A stretch of 64,000 nt of DNA from positions 992,001 to 1,056,000 of the forward strand of contig NZ_CP135529.1 of NCBI RefSeq assembly GCF_032401055.1, read 5' to 3'. This stretch comes from Tardiphaga sp. 709. GTDB lineage: Bacteria > Pseudomonadota > Alphaproteobacteria > Rhizobiales > Xanthobacteraceae. The notes beneath the pieces were generated by a model. The model worked only from the letters and a program-made list of their open reading frames with translations, made no database searches and had not been told where the DNA came from. Shown piece by piece: positions 1 to 9,218 of this stretch. A program made the translations under genes and the position numbers. The stretch's first letter is position 1, and the number at the start of each line of letters is the position of its first letter.

Positions 1-172
1 GCAGGATCTCCTCGGTTTCCAGATGCGCCATATCGAGCAGGTAAGCGAGCATGTCGTGGCGATGCCGGCGCGCCATCCGCGACAAATCCCGGACCGCACT
101 CTTTATATAGAGTGCCGCCTCCTCGGGCCCGCCATCGCCCTGCGCCTGATCGTCCGGTATGGGCGGTGTCAT
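1..172 (-). CDS. Hypothetical protein, N-terminal part only (runs off the window)
   Basis: Reading leftwards from ATG at 172-170, the frame stays open to the window edge and gives 57 residues starting MTPPIPDDQAQGDGG. The start has a good AGGGA ribosome site about 7 bases upstream. The first 18 residues are acidic and Gly/Pro-rich. The rest is helical, with a basic stretch (RMARRHRHD) followed by LAYLLDMAHLETEEI. This resembles small rhizobial proteins of unknown function; I do not recognise a named family. It is divergent from topA. The plus-strand frame over the same bases has no such features and is taken as a shadow. Confidence 0.6.
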   Translation of the reverse strand, partial: MTPPIPDDQAQGDGGPEEAALYIKSAVRDLSRMARRHRHDMLAYLLDMAHLETEEIL

Positions 173-239
173 AGGCATTCCCTAGCCGGGCAGTCCGGGC
201 GAAATCAGCACCAACGAAGCATCAAATCATACCCTTAAT

Positions 240-256
240 GGTTGTATTTTACAACC
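240..256. promoter_or_regulatory. Perfect palindrome upstream of topA
   Basis: GGTTGT (240-245), ATTTT spacer, ACAACC (251-256). It lies in the divergent gap between the partial gene and topA, about 150 bases before the topA ATG. No T-run follows, so an operator or supercoiling-sensitive promoter element is as likely as a terminator. The role is inferred from position only. Confidence 0.35.
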
Positions 257-404
257 CTTGGTAAATGATTGGGAACCCCCAGCCGCGGCCATCAACAACT
301 CACGATTTGACACGGGACCCCTTCGCACCCATGTTCGCCGCGAAACGGCTGGCGCGACTCTCGCAGACCCAAGCCGGATTCCCCCTGTAAGTTATTGGAA
401 TCAC

Positions 405-3149
405 ATGAATCTCGTCATTGTCGAGTCGCCTTCAAAGGCCAAGACGATCAACAAGTATCTGGGCAAGGACTATGAGGTCCTGGCGTCGTTCGGCCATGTC
501 CGCGACCTTCCCGCCAAGAACGGATCGGTCGATCCCGACGCCAATTTCCAGATGATCTGGGAGATCGACCCCAAGGCCGCCAGCCGGCTGAACGACATCG
601 CCAAGGCGGTCAAAGGCGCCGACAAGCTCATTCTCGCGACCGACCCTGATCGCGAAGGCGAAGCGATCTCCTGGCACGTGCTCGAAGTCCTCAAGCAGAA
701 GCGCGCGCTGAAAGATCAGAAGATCGAGCGCGTGGTGTTCAACGCGATCACCAAGCAGGCCGTTACCGACGCGATGAAGAACCCGCGCGAGATCGATGGC
801 GCACTGGTCGACGCCTATATGGCGCGCCGTGCCCTCGATTATCTGGTGGGCTTTACGCTTTCTCCTGTGCTGTGGCGCAAGCTGCCCGGCGCCCGTTCCG
901 CGGGCCGCGTGCAATCGGTCGCACTGCGCCTCGTCTGCGACCGCGAGCAGGAAATCGAGAAGTTCATCCCACGCGAATACTGGTCGCTGGTGACCACGCT
1001 GGCGACGCCGCGCGGCGAGAGTTTCGAAGCCCGCCTGGTCGGCGCTGACGGCAAGAAGATCCAGCGTCTCGATATCGGAACCGGTGCGGAAGCCGAAGAC
1101 TTCAAGAAGGCCATCGAAGCCGCAAACTTCACGGTCTCCACCGTCGATGCAAAACCCGCGCGCCGCAATCCGCAAGCGCCGTTCACGACCTCGACGCTGC
1201 AGCAGGAAGCCAGCCGCAAGCTCGGCTTCGCGCCGGCGCACACCATGCGCATTGCACAGCGTCTGTATGAAGGCATCGACATCGGCGGCGAAACCACCGG
1301 TCTCATCACCTATATGCGAACCGACGGCGTGCAGATCGACCCCTCCGCCATCACGCAGGCCCGCTCTGTCATCGGCGAAGACTACGGCAAGCAATATGTG
1401 CCGGACGCCGCGCGGCAATATACGAGCAAGGCCAAGAACGCGCAGGAAGCGCACGAAGCGATCCGTCCGACCGATATGTCGCGTCGCCCGGCGAGCCTGC
1501 GCGGCCGTCTCGATAGCGATCAGTCGCGGCTTTATGAATTGATCTGGATGCGCACCATCGCCAGCCAGATGGAATCCGCCGAGATGGAGCGCACCACCGT
1601 CGATATCGCTGCCAAGGCAGGATCGCGCCTGCTCGAATTGCGCGCCACCGGTCAGGTCGTGAAGTTCGATGGTTTCCTTGCCGTCTATCAGGAAGGCAAG
1701 GACGACGACGCCGAGGATGAAGATTCACGCCGCCTGCCCGCCATGAGCGAAGGTGAAGCGCTGAAGAAAGAAAACCTCGCGGTTACCCAGCATTTCACCG
1801 AACCGCCACCGCGCTTCTCGGAAGCATCGCTGGTCAAGCGCATGGAAGAGCTCGGCATCGGCCGTCCCTCGACCTATGCATCGATCCTGCAGGTGCTGAA
1901 GGATCGCGGCTACGTTCGGCTCGAGAAGAAGCGTCTGTACGGCGAGGACAAGGGCCGCGTCGTCGTCGCCTTCCTCGAAAACTTCTTCGCCAAGTATGTG
2001 GAATACGATTTCACCGCGGCGCTGGAAGAGAACCTCGACAGGATATCCAATAACGAGATCTCCTGGCAGCAGGTGCTCAAGGATTTCTGGACCGACTTCA
2101 TCGGCGCCGTGAACGAGATCAAGGATCTGCGCGTCGCGCAGGTGCTGGATGCGCTCGACGAGATGCTCGGCCCGCACATCTACGCGCCGCGCGAAGATGG
2201 CGGCGATCCGCGCCAGTGCCCGACCTGCGGCACCGGCCGCCTCAACCTCAAGGCCGGCAAGTTCGGCGCCTTCGTCGGCTGCACGAATTATCCGGAATGC
2301 CGCTACACGCGTCCGCTCGCCGCCGATAGCGGCGCCAATGCCGACCGCGTGCTCGGCCCCGATCCGGTGTCAGGTCTCGAAGTCGCGGTGAAGGCTGGAC
2401 GTTTCGGGCCTTACATCCAGCTCGGCGACGCCAAGGATTACGAAGAAGGCGAGAAGCCGAAGCGTGCCGGCATTCCGAAGAACACCTCGCCCAGCGATGT
2501 CGAACTCGATCTGGCACTCAAGCTCCTGTCGCTGCCGCGCGAGATCGGCAAGCACCCGGAAACCGGCGAGCCGATCACCGCGGGCCTCGGCCGTTTCGGG
2601 CCGTTCGTGAAACACGAGAAGACCTATGCCAGCCTGGAAGCCGGCGACGAGGTGTTCGACATCGGCCTCAATCGCGCGGTCACGCTGATCGCCGAGAAAA
2701 TCGCCAAGGGCCCATCAGGTCGCCGCTTCGGCGCCGATCCCGGCAAGCCGCTCGGCGACCATCCGACCCTCGGCGGCGTTGCCGTGAAGGGCGGGCGTTA
2801 TGGCGCCTATGTCACCGCGGGCGGCGTCAATGCGACGATCCCGAGCGACAAGACGCAGGAGACGATCACGCTCGAAGAGGCGATCGCGCTGATCGACGAG
2901 CGCGTGGCCAAGGGCGGCATCAAGCCGAAGCGCGGCGCCAAGAAAGCACCGGCGAAGAAGGCTGTCGCCAAGAAGGCCGACGCGGCCGAGAAGAAGCCGG
3001 CGGCCAAGAAGGCTGTTGCGAAGAAAGCCACAGCTAAACCCAAGGCTGAAACGGCTGCCGCCAGCAAGGCGCGCGCGCCGGTGAAGGCGAAGACATCGCC
3101 TGCCAAGAAGAAGGCCGCGAAAACGGTCGCGAAGAAAAGCGCTGGGTAA
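405..3149 (+). CDS. topA: DNA topoisomerase I
   Basis: Type IA topoisomerase that relaxes negative supercoils through a 5'-phosphotyrosine intermediate. The start at ATG 405 gives the canonical MNLVIVESPSKAKTINKYL; the same frame is open upstream to 258, but that stretch is not family-like. There are 914 residues. A TOPRIM domain occupies about 1-115 with the acidic LATDPDREGE motif. SAGRVQSVALRL follows, then the catalytic tyrosine Tyr303 in ITYMRTD. A four-cysteine zinc ribbon begins near residue 605 (CPTCG...CTNYPEC), followed by cysteine-less C-terminal repeats. The tail is a Lys/Ala-rich low-complexity stretch of about 70 residues (AKKA-type repeats), common in high-GC alphaproteobacteria and probably DNA-binding. 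rnr follows after 77 bases. Confidence 0.97.
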   Translation: MNLVIVESPSKAKTINKYLGKDYEVLASFGHVRDLPAKNGSVDPDANFQMIWEIDPKAASRLNDIAKAVKGADKLILATDPDREGEAISWHVLEVLKQKRALKDQKIERVVFNAITKQAVTDAMKNPREIDGALVDAYMARRALDYLVGFTLSPVLWRKLPGARSAGRVQSVALRLVCDREQEIEKFIPREYWSLVTTLATPRGESFEARLVGADGKKIQRLDIGTGAEAEDFKKAIEAANFTVSTVDAKPARRNPQAPFTTSTLQQEASRKLGFAPAHTMRIAQRLYEGIDIGGETTGLITYMRTDGVQIDPSAITQARSVIGEDYGKQYVPDAARQYTSKAKNAQEAHEAIRPTDMSRRPASLRGRLDSDQSRLYELIWMRTIASQMESAEMERTTVDIAAKAGSRLLELRATGQVVKFDGFLAVYQEGKDDDAEDEDSRRLPAMSEGEALKKENLAVTQHFTEPPPRFSEASLVKRMEELGIGRPSTYASILQVLKDRGYVRLEKKRLYGEDKGRVVVAFLENFFAKYVEYDFTAALEENLDRISNNEISWQQVLKDFWTDFIGAVNEIKDLRVAQVLDALDEMLGPHIYAPREDGGDPRQCPTCGTGRLNLKAGKFGAFVGCTNYPECRYTRPLAADSGANADRVLGPDPVSGLEVAVKAGRFGPYIQLGDAKDYEEGEKPKRAGIPKNTSPSDVELDLALKLLSLPREIGKHPETGEPITAGLGRFGPFVKHEKTYASLEAGDEVFDIGLNRAVTLIAEKIAKGPSGRRFGADPGKPLGDHPTLGGVAVKGGRYGAYVTAGGVNATIPSDKTQETITLEEAIALIDERVAKGGIKPKRGAKKAPAKKAVAKKADAAEKKPAAKKAVAKKATAKPKAETAAASKARAPVKAKTSPAKKKAAKTVAKKSAG

Positions 3150-3226
3150 GGTCTCTTTGTTTTGACGCGTTTTCTTCACGCGAACCGGAAGCCACTTCGC
3201 TCGAAAACGCTATAGAACGGATCATT

Positions 3227-5623
3227 GTGAACAAGAAACGCGACAGCAGCTTTCCAACCAGGGATGCCATCGTCGCGTTTGTTCGCGCGTATCCCGGCAA
3301 GATTGGCACCCGCGAAATCGCGCGTGAATTCGGACTGAAGAACGCCGCCCGCGTCGAGCTCAAGCGCATGCTGCGCGAACTCGCCGACGAGGGCACCATC
3401 GCCAAAAAGGGCCGCAGCGTGCGCGAGCCCGCAGCGCTGCCACCGACGGTGCTGGTCGACATCACCTCGCGTGACGCCGATGGCGAGTTGATCGCCACGC
3501 CCGTCGAATGGGACGAGGCAGACGGCGTAGTACCAAAAATTCGCATTCACACGCCGCGCCGTCCCCTGCCCGGCACCGCGGCAGGTGTTGGTGACCGCGC
3601 ATTGTTGCGCATCGAGAAGATCGAGAACGATGGCGAGTTAGCCAGCTATCAGGGCCGCGTCGTGCGGGTGCTCGAAGGTGCCCGCACGCGCCTGCTCGGC
3701 ATCTATCGCGCGCTGCCGAATGGTGGCGGACGATTGATCCCGGTCGACAAGAAGCAGGCCGGGCGCGAACTCAACATCGCCGCGTCAGACGCCAACGGCG
3801 CCGAGGACGGCGATCTCGTCAGTGTCGATCTCATTCGCACCCGCGGCTACGGCCTCGGCTCCGGCAAGGTGAAGGAACGGCTCGGTTCGCTCTCCTCCGA
3901 GAAAGCGGTCAGCCTGATCGCGATCCATTCCCACGATATCCCGCAGGCGTTCTCGCGCGATGCACTGAAGGAAGCTGAGGACGCGAAACCTGCGACATTG
4001 CAAGGGCGTGAAGACTGGCGCGACGTGCCGCTGGTCACCATCGATCCGCCGGATGCGAAAGATCACGACGATGCCGTTTACGCGGAGCTCGATTCCGATC
4101 CGAACAATGCAGGCGGCTATATCGTCACCGTCGCCATCGCCGATGTCGCTTTCTATGTGCGTCCGGGCTCGGCGCTCGATCGTGACGCACTGATCCGCGG
4201 CAATTCGGTCTACTTCCCTGACCGCGTCGTACCGATGCTGCCCGAGCGCATCTCCAACGACCTGTGTTCGCTGGTGCCTGGCGAGCCGCGCGGCGCGCTC
4301 GCCGTACGCATGGTCATCGGTGTCGACGGCCGCAAGAAGTCGCACACGTTCCATCGCATCTTGATGCGTTCGGCAGCCAAGCTGAACTACGCGCAGGCGC
4401 AGGCCGCCATCGACGGCCATCCCGACGATACTACCGGCCCGCTGCTCGAACCGATTCTGAAGCCGCTTTACGCGGCCTATGCACAGGTGAAGCTCGCGCG
4501 CGACGAACGCGAACCGCTGGACCTCGACATCCCAGAGCGAAAAATCCTGCTGAAGAAGGACGGTACCGTCGATCGCGTCATCGTACCGGAGCGGCTCGAC
4601 GCGCATAAGCTCATCGAAGAGTTCATGATCCTGGCCAACGTCGCCGCGGCCGAAACGCTTGAAAAGAAGGCTCTGCCGCTTATCTATCGGGTACATGATG
4701 AGCCTTCGGTGGAGAAGGTTCACAACCTGCAGGAATTCCTCAAGACCCTCGACATGCCGTTCGCCAAAGCGGGCGCATTGCGGCCATCGGTATTCAACCG
4801 GGTGCTGTCACAGGTCAAAGGTCAGGATTCCGAACCGCTGGTGAATGAAGTGGTTTTGCGCTCGCAAGCCCAGGCGGAATATGCCGCCGAGAATTACGGA
4901 CATTTCGGTCTGAACCTGCGCCGCTACGCGCATTTTACCTCACCTATCAGACGATACGCAGATCTGATCGTGCATCGCGCACTGATCCGTGCGCTCGGGC
5001 TCGGCGAAGGCGCACTGCCCGAGACCGAAACCGTGGAAACGCTGAGCGAAATCTCGGCGCAGATTTCGGCCACCGAACGCCGGGCCATGAAGGCCGAGCG
5101 CGAGACCTCCGACCGGCTGATCGCGCACTTTTTGGCCGACAAGATCGGCGCCACCTTCCGGGGCCGGATCTCCGGCGTCACCAGGGCTGGACTCTTTGTC
5201 CGATTGACCGAGACCGGCGCCGATGGCCTGATCCCGATCCGCACGTTGGGCACCGAATACTTCAACTATGACGAAGCTCGCCACGCCCTCCTCGGTACAC
5301 GCAGTGGTGCCATGCATCGGTTGGGCGACGTCGTCGATGTCCGTCTGGTCGAGGCAGCCCCCGTTGCAGGTGCCTTGCGGTTCGAAATGCTCTCCGAGGG
5401 CAATACCGCCCCACGGAACCGCCGACGCGAACATGCCCGCAGCAATGACGCTGCAGACCGGCCGCGTCATCCGGGTGCCAAGCCTTCTGGTGCGACGAAG
5501 TTCAAATCGTCGAAGAAGCTCAAGGCGCCCAAGAAGGCCAAGCCCGGTCGCAATGCGCGGCAGGCGGCCAAAGCTGACAAGGCTCGCGCCGGTGGTAACC
5601 CCGGCAGGCCGAAAAAGGGGTAA
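3227..5623 (+). CDS. rnr: Ribonuclease R (RNase II family 3'-5' exoribonuclease)
   Basis: Processive 3'-5' exoribonuclease that degrades structured RNA. There are 798 residues from a GTG start at 3227; no ATG occurs before the conserved N-terminal domain. Order: winged-helix region (GKIGTREIAREFGL), cold-shock-like domains, RNB catalytic domain with the metal-binding aspartates in DPPDAKDHDDA at 273-283, the TSPIRRYADLIVHR motif, an S1 domain at about 640-730 (GRISGVTRAGLFVRL), and a basic Lys/Ala/Arg tail typical of RNase R. It is followed 4 bases later by the DUF983 gene, which suggests cotranscription with topA, rnr, DUF983 and NUDIX. Confidence 0.96.
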   Translation: MNKKRDSSFPTRDAIVAFVRAYPGKIGTREIAREFGLKNAARVELKRMLRELADEGTIAKKGRSVREPAALPPTVLVDITSRDADGELIATPVEWDEADGVVPKIRIHTPRRPLPGTAAGVGDRALLRIEKIENDGELASYQGRVVRVLEGARTRLLGIYRALPNGGGRLIPVDKKQAGRELNIAASDANGAEDGDLVSVDLIRTRGYGLGSGKVKERLGSLSSEKAVSLIAIHSHDIPQAFSRDALKEAEDAKPATLQGREDWRDVPLVTIDPPDAKDHDDAVYAELDSDPNNAGGYIVTVAIADVAFYVRPGSALDRDALIRGNSVYFPDRVVPMLPERISNDLCSLVPGEPRGALAVRMVIGVDGRKKSHTFHRILMRSAAKLNYAQAQAAIDGHPDDTTGPLLEPILKPLYAAYAQVKLARDEREPLDLDIPERKILLKKDGTVDRVIVPERLDAHKLIEEFMILANVAAAETLEKKALPLIYRVHDEPSVEKVHNLQEFLKTLDMPFAKAGALRPSVFNRVLSQVKGQDSEPLVNEVVLRSQAQAEYAAENYGHFGLNLRRYAHFTSPIRRYADLIVHRALIRALGLGEGALPETETVETLSEISAQISATERRAMKAERETSDRLIAHFLADKIGATFRGRISGVTRAGLFVRLTETGADGLIPIRTLGTEYFNYDEARHALLGTRSGAMHRLGDVVDVRLVEAAPVAGALRFEMLSEGNTAPRNRRREHARSNDAADRPRHPGAKPSGATKFKSSKKLKAPKKAKPGRNARQAAKADKARAGGNPGRPKKG

Positions 5624-5627
5624 CGTC

Positions 5628-6050
5628 ATGATGACATTGACCACACCGAAAATCTGGAGCGCGACGCTGGATTCCTCCGCCAAACGCAATGTGTGGACCG
5701 CGATGAAGCGCGGCTTCGCCTGCCGTTGCCCGAACTGCGGCGAAGGCAAGATGTTTCGCGCCTTCCTGAAAACCGCAGATCACTGCGACAAGTGCGGACA
5801 GGATTTCTCCGCGCACCGCGCCGATGATCTTCCCGCCTATCTCGTGATCGTCATCGTCGGTCACATCGTCGTGCCGATCGCATTGTGGATCGAGACCAAC
5901 TATTCGCCATCGATCGCGCTGCAACTTGCGATCTACCTGCCGATCACACTGATCGCGTCGCTGTTGTTGTTGCAACCGGTCAAGGGCGCCGTGGTTGGAT
6001 TGCAGTGGGCATTCCGCATGCATGGATTTGGCGACGGCGCGGCTGACTGA
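5628..6050 (+). CDS. DUF983 family membrane protein
   Basis: 140 residues from ATG 5628, 4 bases after the rnr stop. Two CxxC pairs (CPNC at 34-37, CDKC at 53-56) form a likely rubredoxin-like zinc knuckle. Two transmembrane segments follow at about 71-90 and 95-115. This is the usual architecture of DUF983, which is widespread in alphaproteobacteria and often sits next to rnr; its function is unknown. The tight spacing indicates translation from the rnr transcript. Another ATG lies one codon downstream, so the exact start is open by one residue. Confidence 0.88.
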   Translation: MMTLTTPKIWSATLDSSAKRNVWTAMKRGFACRCPNCGEGKMFRAFLKTADHCDKCGQDFSAHRADDLPAYLVIVIVGHIVVPIALWIETNYSPSIALQLAIYLPITLIASLLLLQPVKGAVVGLQWAFRMHGFGDGAAD

Positions 6051-6104
6051 TACGTTCTCCGTCCCCTTGAACAGCACGTAATAAGAAGAAATTCAGGAGA
6101 CGGA

Positions 6105-6842
6105 ATGAGCGACGCAGTCGAGATCGGCAAGGAAGCCGACCACCATCCCTATAAGCGTCCGCGCGACGCTGCGACTCTGATGCTGGTCGACCGCTCCGGC
6201 CCGATTCCGAAAGTGCTTGTCGGCAAGCGTCACGACAAGGTCGTGTTCATGCCCGGCAAGTTCGTCTTCCCCGGCGGCAGTGTCGATACGACCGACAACA
6301 AGATTCCGGTGGCTGCACCTTTGCCGCCGGAGCTTGAAGCCAACCTGATGAAAGGCAGCCCGAAGACGCCGCCGTCGCGCGCGCGTTCGCTCGCTGTCGC
6401 CGCGATCCGCGAAGCCTGCGAAGAAACCGGCCTCTGCCTCGGCCGCAAGGTTGATGGCGCGACCAGGAAGCTCCCCGGCGTATGGGAAGCTTTTAGCGAT
6501 GCAGGTCTGCTGCCCGATCCCTCCGGCCTGTTTCTGATTGCGCGCGCCATCACACCACCCGGCCGTATCAAGCGCTTCGATACGCGTTTCTTCACAGCGG
6601 ATGCATCGTCGATCGCGCATCGCGTCGAGGGCGTCGTGCATGCCGATGCCGAACTGGTGGAACTGGTCTGGGTCGAACTCGGCTCCGCACATCTCGCCGA
6701 CGCGCACGCGATGACCAAGAACGTGCTCAATCAATTGCAGCAGCGTCTCGCCACCGGCCCGTTGCGTCACGACGCGCCACTGCCCTTCTTCCATTGGTAC
6801 AGCGGCAAGATGCAACTCGATATGCTGCCCGGCGAAAGCTGA
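6105..6842 (+). CDS. NUDIX hydrolase
   Basis: 245 residues from ATG 6105, with an AGGAGA ribosome site 6 bases upstream. The core of the Nudix box, REACEETGL (about 102-110), matches REUXEEXGU and supplies the metal-binding glutamates. The upstream half of the box (GX5E) is degenerate, as in the NUDT19-like branch with an insertion before the box. Such enzymes hydrolyse nucleoside-diphosphate-X compounds, often CoA derivatives; the substrate cannot be told here. It is the last gene of the topA-rnr-DUF983-NUDIX series. Confidence 0.9.
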   Translation: MSDAVEIGKEADHHPYKRPRDAATLMLVDRSGPIPKVLVGKRHDKVVFMPGKFVFPGGSVDTTDNKIPVAAPLPPELEANLMKGSPKTPPSRARSLAVAAIREACEETGLCLGRKVDGATRKLPGVWEAFSDAGLLPDPSGLFLIARAITPPGRIKRFDTRFFTADASSIAHRVEGVVHADAELVELVWVELGSAHLADAHAMTKNVLNQLQQRLATGPLRHDAPLPFFHWYSGKMQLDMLPGES

Positions 6843-6959
6843 GTTAATCAAGTAACGGGTTTCGCTTTTCGACCTATTCTAATTCTAACTGTTTCCTTAG
6901 TGGGATAACTGGTGTGGCGCGGTAAGCTACCGTTGTCTTGCTCACAGGAATTCCCAGTT

Positions 6960-7187
6960 ATGGGACAGATGAATTGGACGCCGCAGGTCGAGTCTTCGAC
7001 ATTCACGCGCGCGTCACTGGAATATCGTCGCAAGGCGTCGGCACTCAGCCAGCGCGCCAGCGTGGAAGCTGACCCACGCAAAATTCGTGCATTGCTACAA
7101 CTCGCCATCTCGTGGATTCAGGTTGCTGAAAACGAAGAGCTGATGGCGAGCGAGTATCGCGCCAGCGCGCACATGCACAGTTTCTGA
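6960..7187 (+). CDS. Small helical hypothetical protein
   Basis: 75 residues from ATG 6960; a GTG in the same frame at 6912 would add 16 residues with no family resemblance. The body reads EYRRKASALSQRA...DPRKIRALLQLAISWIQVAE, an amphipathic helical pattern. It matches the general form of very common small Bradyrhizobium proteins (YRR-x-A...DP...LLxLAxxWxxLAE) of unknown function. It is followed 6 bases after the stop by a strong hairpin, consistent with a monocistronic unit. Confidence 0.68.
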   Translation: MGQMNWTPQVESSTFTRASLEYRRKASALSQRASVEADPRKIRALLQLAISWIQVAENEELMASEYRASAHMHSF

Positions 7188-7193
7188 TACGAG

Positions 7194-7217
7194 AAGGCGC
7201 CGCGTACGCGGCGCCTT
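7194..7217 (+). terminator. Hairpin terminator between the small gene and the SDR
   Basis: An 11-bp perfect stem, AAGGCGCCGCG / CGCGGCGCCTT, with a TA loop. It starts 6 bases after one gene and ends 21 bases before the convergent SDR stop, so it may serve both strands. The downstream tract is only weakly T-rich. Confidence 0.65.
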
Positions 7218-7238
7218 CCTGCTCTGCCAAGCCCATCG

Positions 7239-7976
7239 TCAGATCTGAGCGAGGCCACCGTCGACGAACAATTCTGCGCCGGCGACGAAGCTGGAGTCAT
7301 CCGATGCCAGGAACAGAACCGCCTTCGCGACTTCGTCCGCGGTGCCGAGGCGACCGAGTGGCACCAGCGTCTTGAGGAAGCCCTTCACGTCATCATTCGC
7401 GAACGCGTCCAGGCCAGGCGTCTGGATCGGTCCGGGGCTGACGACATTCACGCGAATTTTGCGCGCCTTGAGGTCCGAGGTCCAGCTGCGCGCGAACGAG
7501 CGGATCGCTGCCTTGGTGGCGTTGTAGACGCTGAAGGACTCCATGCCCTTCGATCCCGACACCGAGCCGGTGAGAACCACCGAGGCGCCGTCGGAGAGCA
7601 GCGGCAGTGCCTGCTGCACCGTGAACAGGACGCCCTTCACATTGATGTCGAACATCTTGTCATAGACGTCTTCGGTGATCTGGCCGAACGCGCTCAATTC
7701 ATAGCCGCCGGCATTGGCGAACAGCACGTCGATCTTGCCCTTGGCAGCCTTCACCGTATCGAACAGATGCGCGAGATCGGCGAGCTTGGCCGCGTCCGCC
7801 CGCACGCCGACGGCCTTCGGACCGAGCTGCTTCACAGCGGCATCGAGCTCGGCCTGACGGCGGCCGGTGATGAACACGGTGGCGCCTTCGTCGATGAAAC
7901 GCTTCGCCGCGGCCAGACCGATGCCGGCGCTGCCACCGGTGACGACTGCGATTTTGCCTTCGAGTTTGCGGGTCAT
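7239..7976 (-). CDS. Short-chain dehydrogenase/reductase (SDR)
   Basis: 245 residues from ATG 7976, preceded by AGGAG. Classical SDR: cofactor motif TGGSAGIG at 13-20, FANAG near 86-90, catalytic Tyr151 and Lys155 in YNATK with the upstream serine in TGSVSG, and a C-terminal FVAGAELFVDGG signature. It probably acts as an NAD(P)-dependent oxidoreductase on an unidentified alcohol or ketone. It is divergent from a LysR regulator that very likely controls it, sharing a 116-base gap with a palindrome at 8064-8080. Confidence 0.93.
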   Translation of the reverse strand: MTRKLEGKIAVVTGGSAGIGLAAAKRFIDEGATVFITGRRQAELDAAVKQLGPKAVGVRADAAKLADLAHLFDTVKAAKGKIDVLFANAGGYELSAFGQITEDVYDKMFDINVKGVLFTVQQALPLLSDGASVVLTGSVSGSKGMESFSVYNATKAAIRSFARSWTSDLKARKIRVNVVSPGPIQTPGLDAFANDDVKGFLKTLVPLGRLGTADEVAKAVLFLASDDSSFVAGAELFVDGGLAQI

Positions 7977-8063
7977 GATGCTCTCCTTTGATTTGGGGCG
8001 GCGCCATCGCCGTCCGACATGGAGAACATCGTCCATTCGCTTGTTGGCGGTTATGGGCTTGTT

Positions 8064-8080
8064 CGGATATTATTTATCCG
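8064..8080. promoter_or_regulatory. Palindromic operator between the SDR and the LysR regulator
   Basis: CGGATA (8064-8069), TTATT, TATCCG (8075-8080). The palindrome is perfect and AT-rich at its centre. It ends 12 bases before the lysR-type ATG, inside the divergent promoter region. LysR-type proteins bind interrupted dyads of this size (T-N11-A) near their own promoter, so this is the best candidate binding site. Binding is inferred. Confidence 0.5.
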
Positions 8081-8092
8081 TATTCTGGATGA

Positions 8093-9007
8093 ATGACCGA
8101 TACAGTCGCCCTTTTCCAGGCTTTCATCCGCGTCGTCGAAGCGGGCTCATTCACCCGTGTGGCTGAGGAGCAGAATTCCAGCCAGCCGACCGTCAGCCGC
8201 CAGGTGGCAACGCTGGAAGACCATCTCGGCACCCGATTGTTCACCCGCACCACGCGCAAGCTGACGCTCACCGATGACGGCCGCAGTTTCTACGAGCGCG
8301 CCAAACTGGCGCTGGAAGCCGTTGCCGAGGCCGAGGGCGCGGTGGGACGACGCCGGGCCAGACCATCAGGCACGTTGCAACTGGCCCTCCCCGTGGTCTT
8401 CGGACGGCTGCGCGTGATCCCGCATCTGAAGGGGTTTCTGGCGCGCTACCCCGACGTCAGCGTCGACCTCGTGATGAGTGACGGCTTCAGCGATCTGGTC
8501 GAGGACGGCATCGATCTCGCTATCCGCTCCGGCGTCGTGACCGACCCGAACCTGATCGCTAGGAAGATCGGCGTGACACGCCGCATCCTGGTGGCGTCGC
8601 CGTCCTATCTGCGCGGCAAGACGCCGCCTGCGCATCCGAACGATCTCTTCGGGCATGATTGCATCCCCTATACGCGCTTCACCGGCGGCGTGACCTGGCG
8701 CTTCGAAAGTCCGGACGGTCCGATCGCCATCGAAGCCACGGGACCGGTGCGCACGCAGAGTTCGGAAGGCATTCGCGAAGCCGTGATGTCGGGCCTCGGT
8801 ATCGGGTTTGTGCCGATCTGGCATTTCACGGATGAGATCGAGACCGGCCGTCTCATTGTGCTGCTCGAAGCTTTCGAGCCGAAACCGGTGCCGATCAGCG
8901 CGGTCTATCCCTCGCGCCGCTTCGTGCCACAGAAGACCCGCGCCATGATCGACTACCTGGAAACGCAATTCGCGATGGACCCGACGCTCAATCCGAAGAA
9001 GGGATGA
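8093..9007 (+). CDS. LysR-family transcriptional regulator
   Basis: 304 residues from ATG 8093. The N-terminal winged helix-turn-helix reads FIRVVEAGSFTRVAEEQNSSQPTVSRQVATLE, and the HTH is followed by LGTRLFTRTTRKLTLTDDG. The C-terminal effector domain (about 90-300) has the type-2 periplasmic-binding fold pattern with VSVDLVMSDGFSDLVEDGIDLAIRSG. It belongs to the common branch whose members control a divergent oxidoreductase. The inducer is unknown. It probably regulates the adjacent SDR and itself through the palindrome in the shared gap. Confidence 0.93.
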   Translation: MTDTVALFQAFIRVVEAGSFTRVAEEQNSSQPTVSRQVATLEDHLGTRLFTRTTRKLTLTDDGRSFYERAKLALEAVAEAEGAVGRRRARPSGTLQLALPVVFGRLRVIPHLKGFLARYPDVSVDLVMSDGFSDLVEDGIDLAIRSGVVTDPNLIARKIGVTRRILVASPSYLRGKTPPAHPNDLFGHDCIPYTRFTGGVTWRFESPDGPIAIEATGPVRTQSSEGIREAVMSGLGIGFVPIWHFTDEIETGRLIVLLEAFEPKPVPISAVYPSRRFVPQKTRAMIDYLETQFAMDPTLNPKKG

Positions 9008-9012
9008 GCTCC

Positions 9013-9118
9013 GTCCTCATGGTGAGGAGGCGCTACTTTAGCGCCGTCTCGAACCATGAACGCCCGTCTCCATCCTTCGAGACGCGGCGAAGACGCCGCT
9101 CCTCAGGATGAGGTTCTG
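9013..9118. repeat. Imperfect palindromic intergenic repeat
   Basis: The left end reads CCTCATGGTGAGGAGG and the right end GCTCCTCAGGATGAGG. Internal half-repeats CGTCTCGAACCATG and CATCCTTCGAGACG are also inverted. Elements of this shape are scattered between genes in Bradyrhizobium and Rhodopseudomonas genomes; this attribution is from memory. It lies in the gap before the monooxygenase gene. Confidence 0.7.
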
Positions 9119-9218
9119 CGGATAATCTCCAAATCGCAATAATCTTCTCGTGAGCAGCATCTACCTGCGCGCGTCGGCGTCCCTATCTGTTCCCGACCAG
9201 CATCACGGGGAATTCCAG

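Noticed and set aside
23-238. Short plus-strand open frame at the left edge
   Set aside because: Antisense to a better supported minus-strand frame with a ribosome site; sequence is Arg/His-rich and unlike a protein family.
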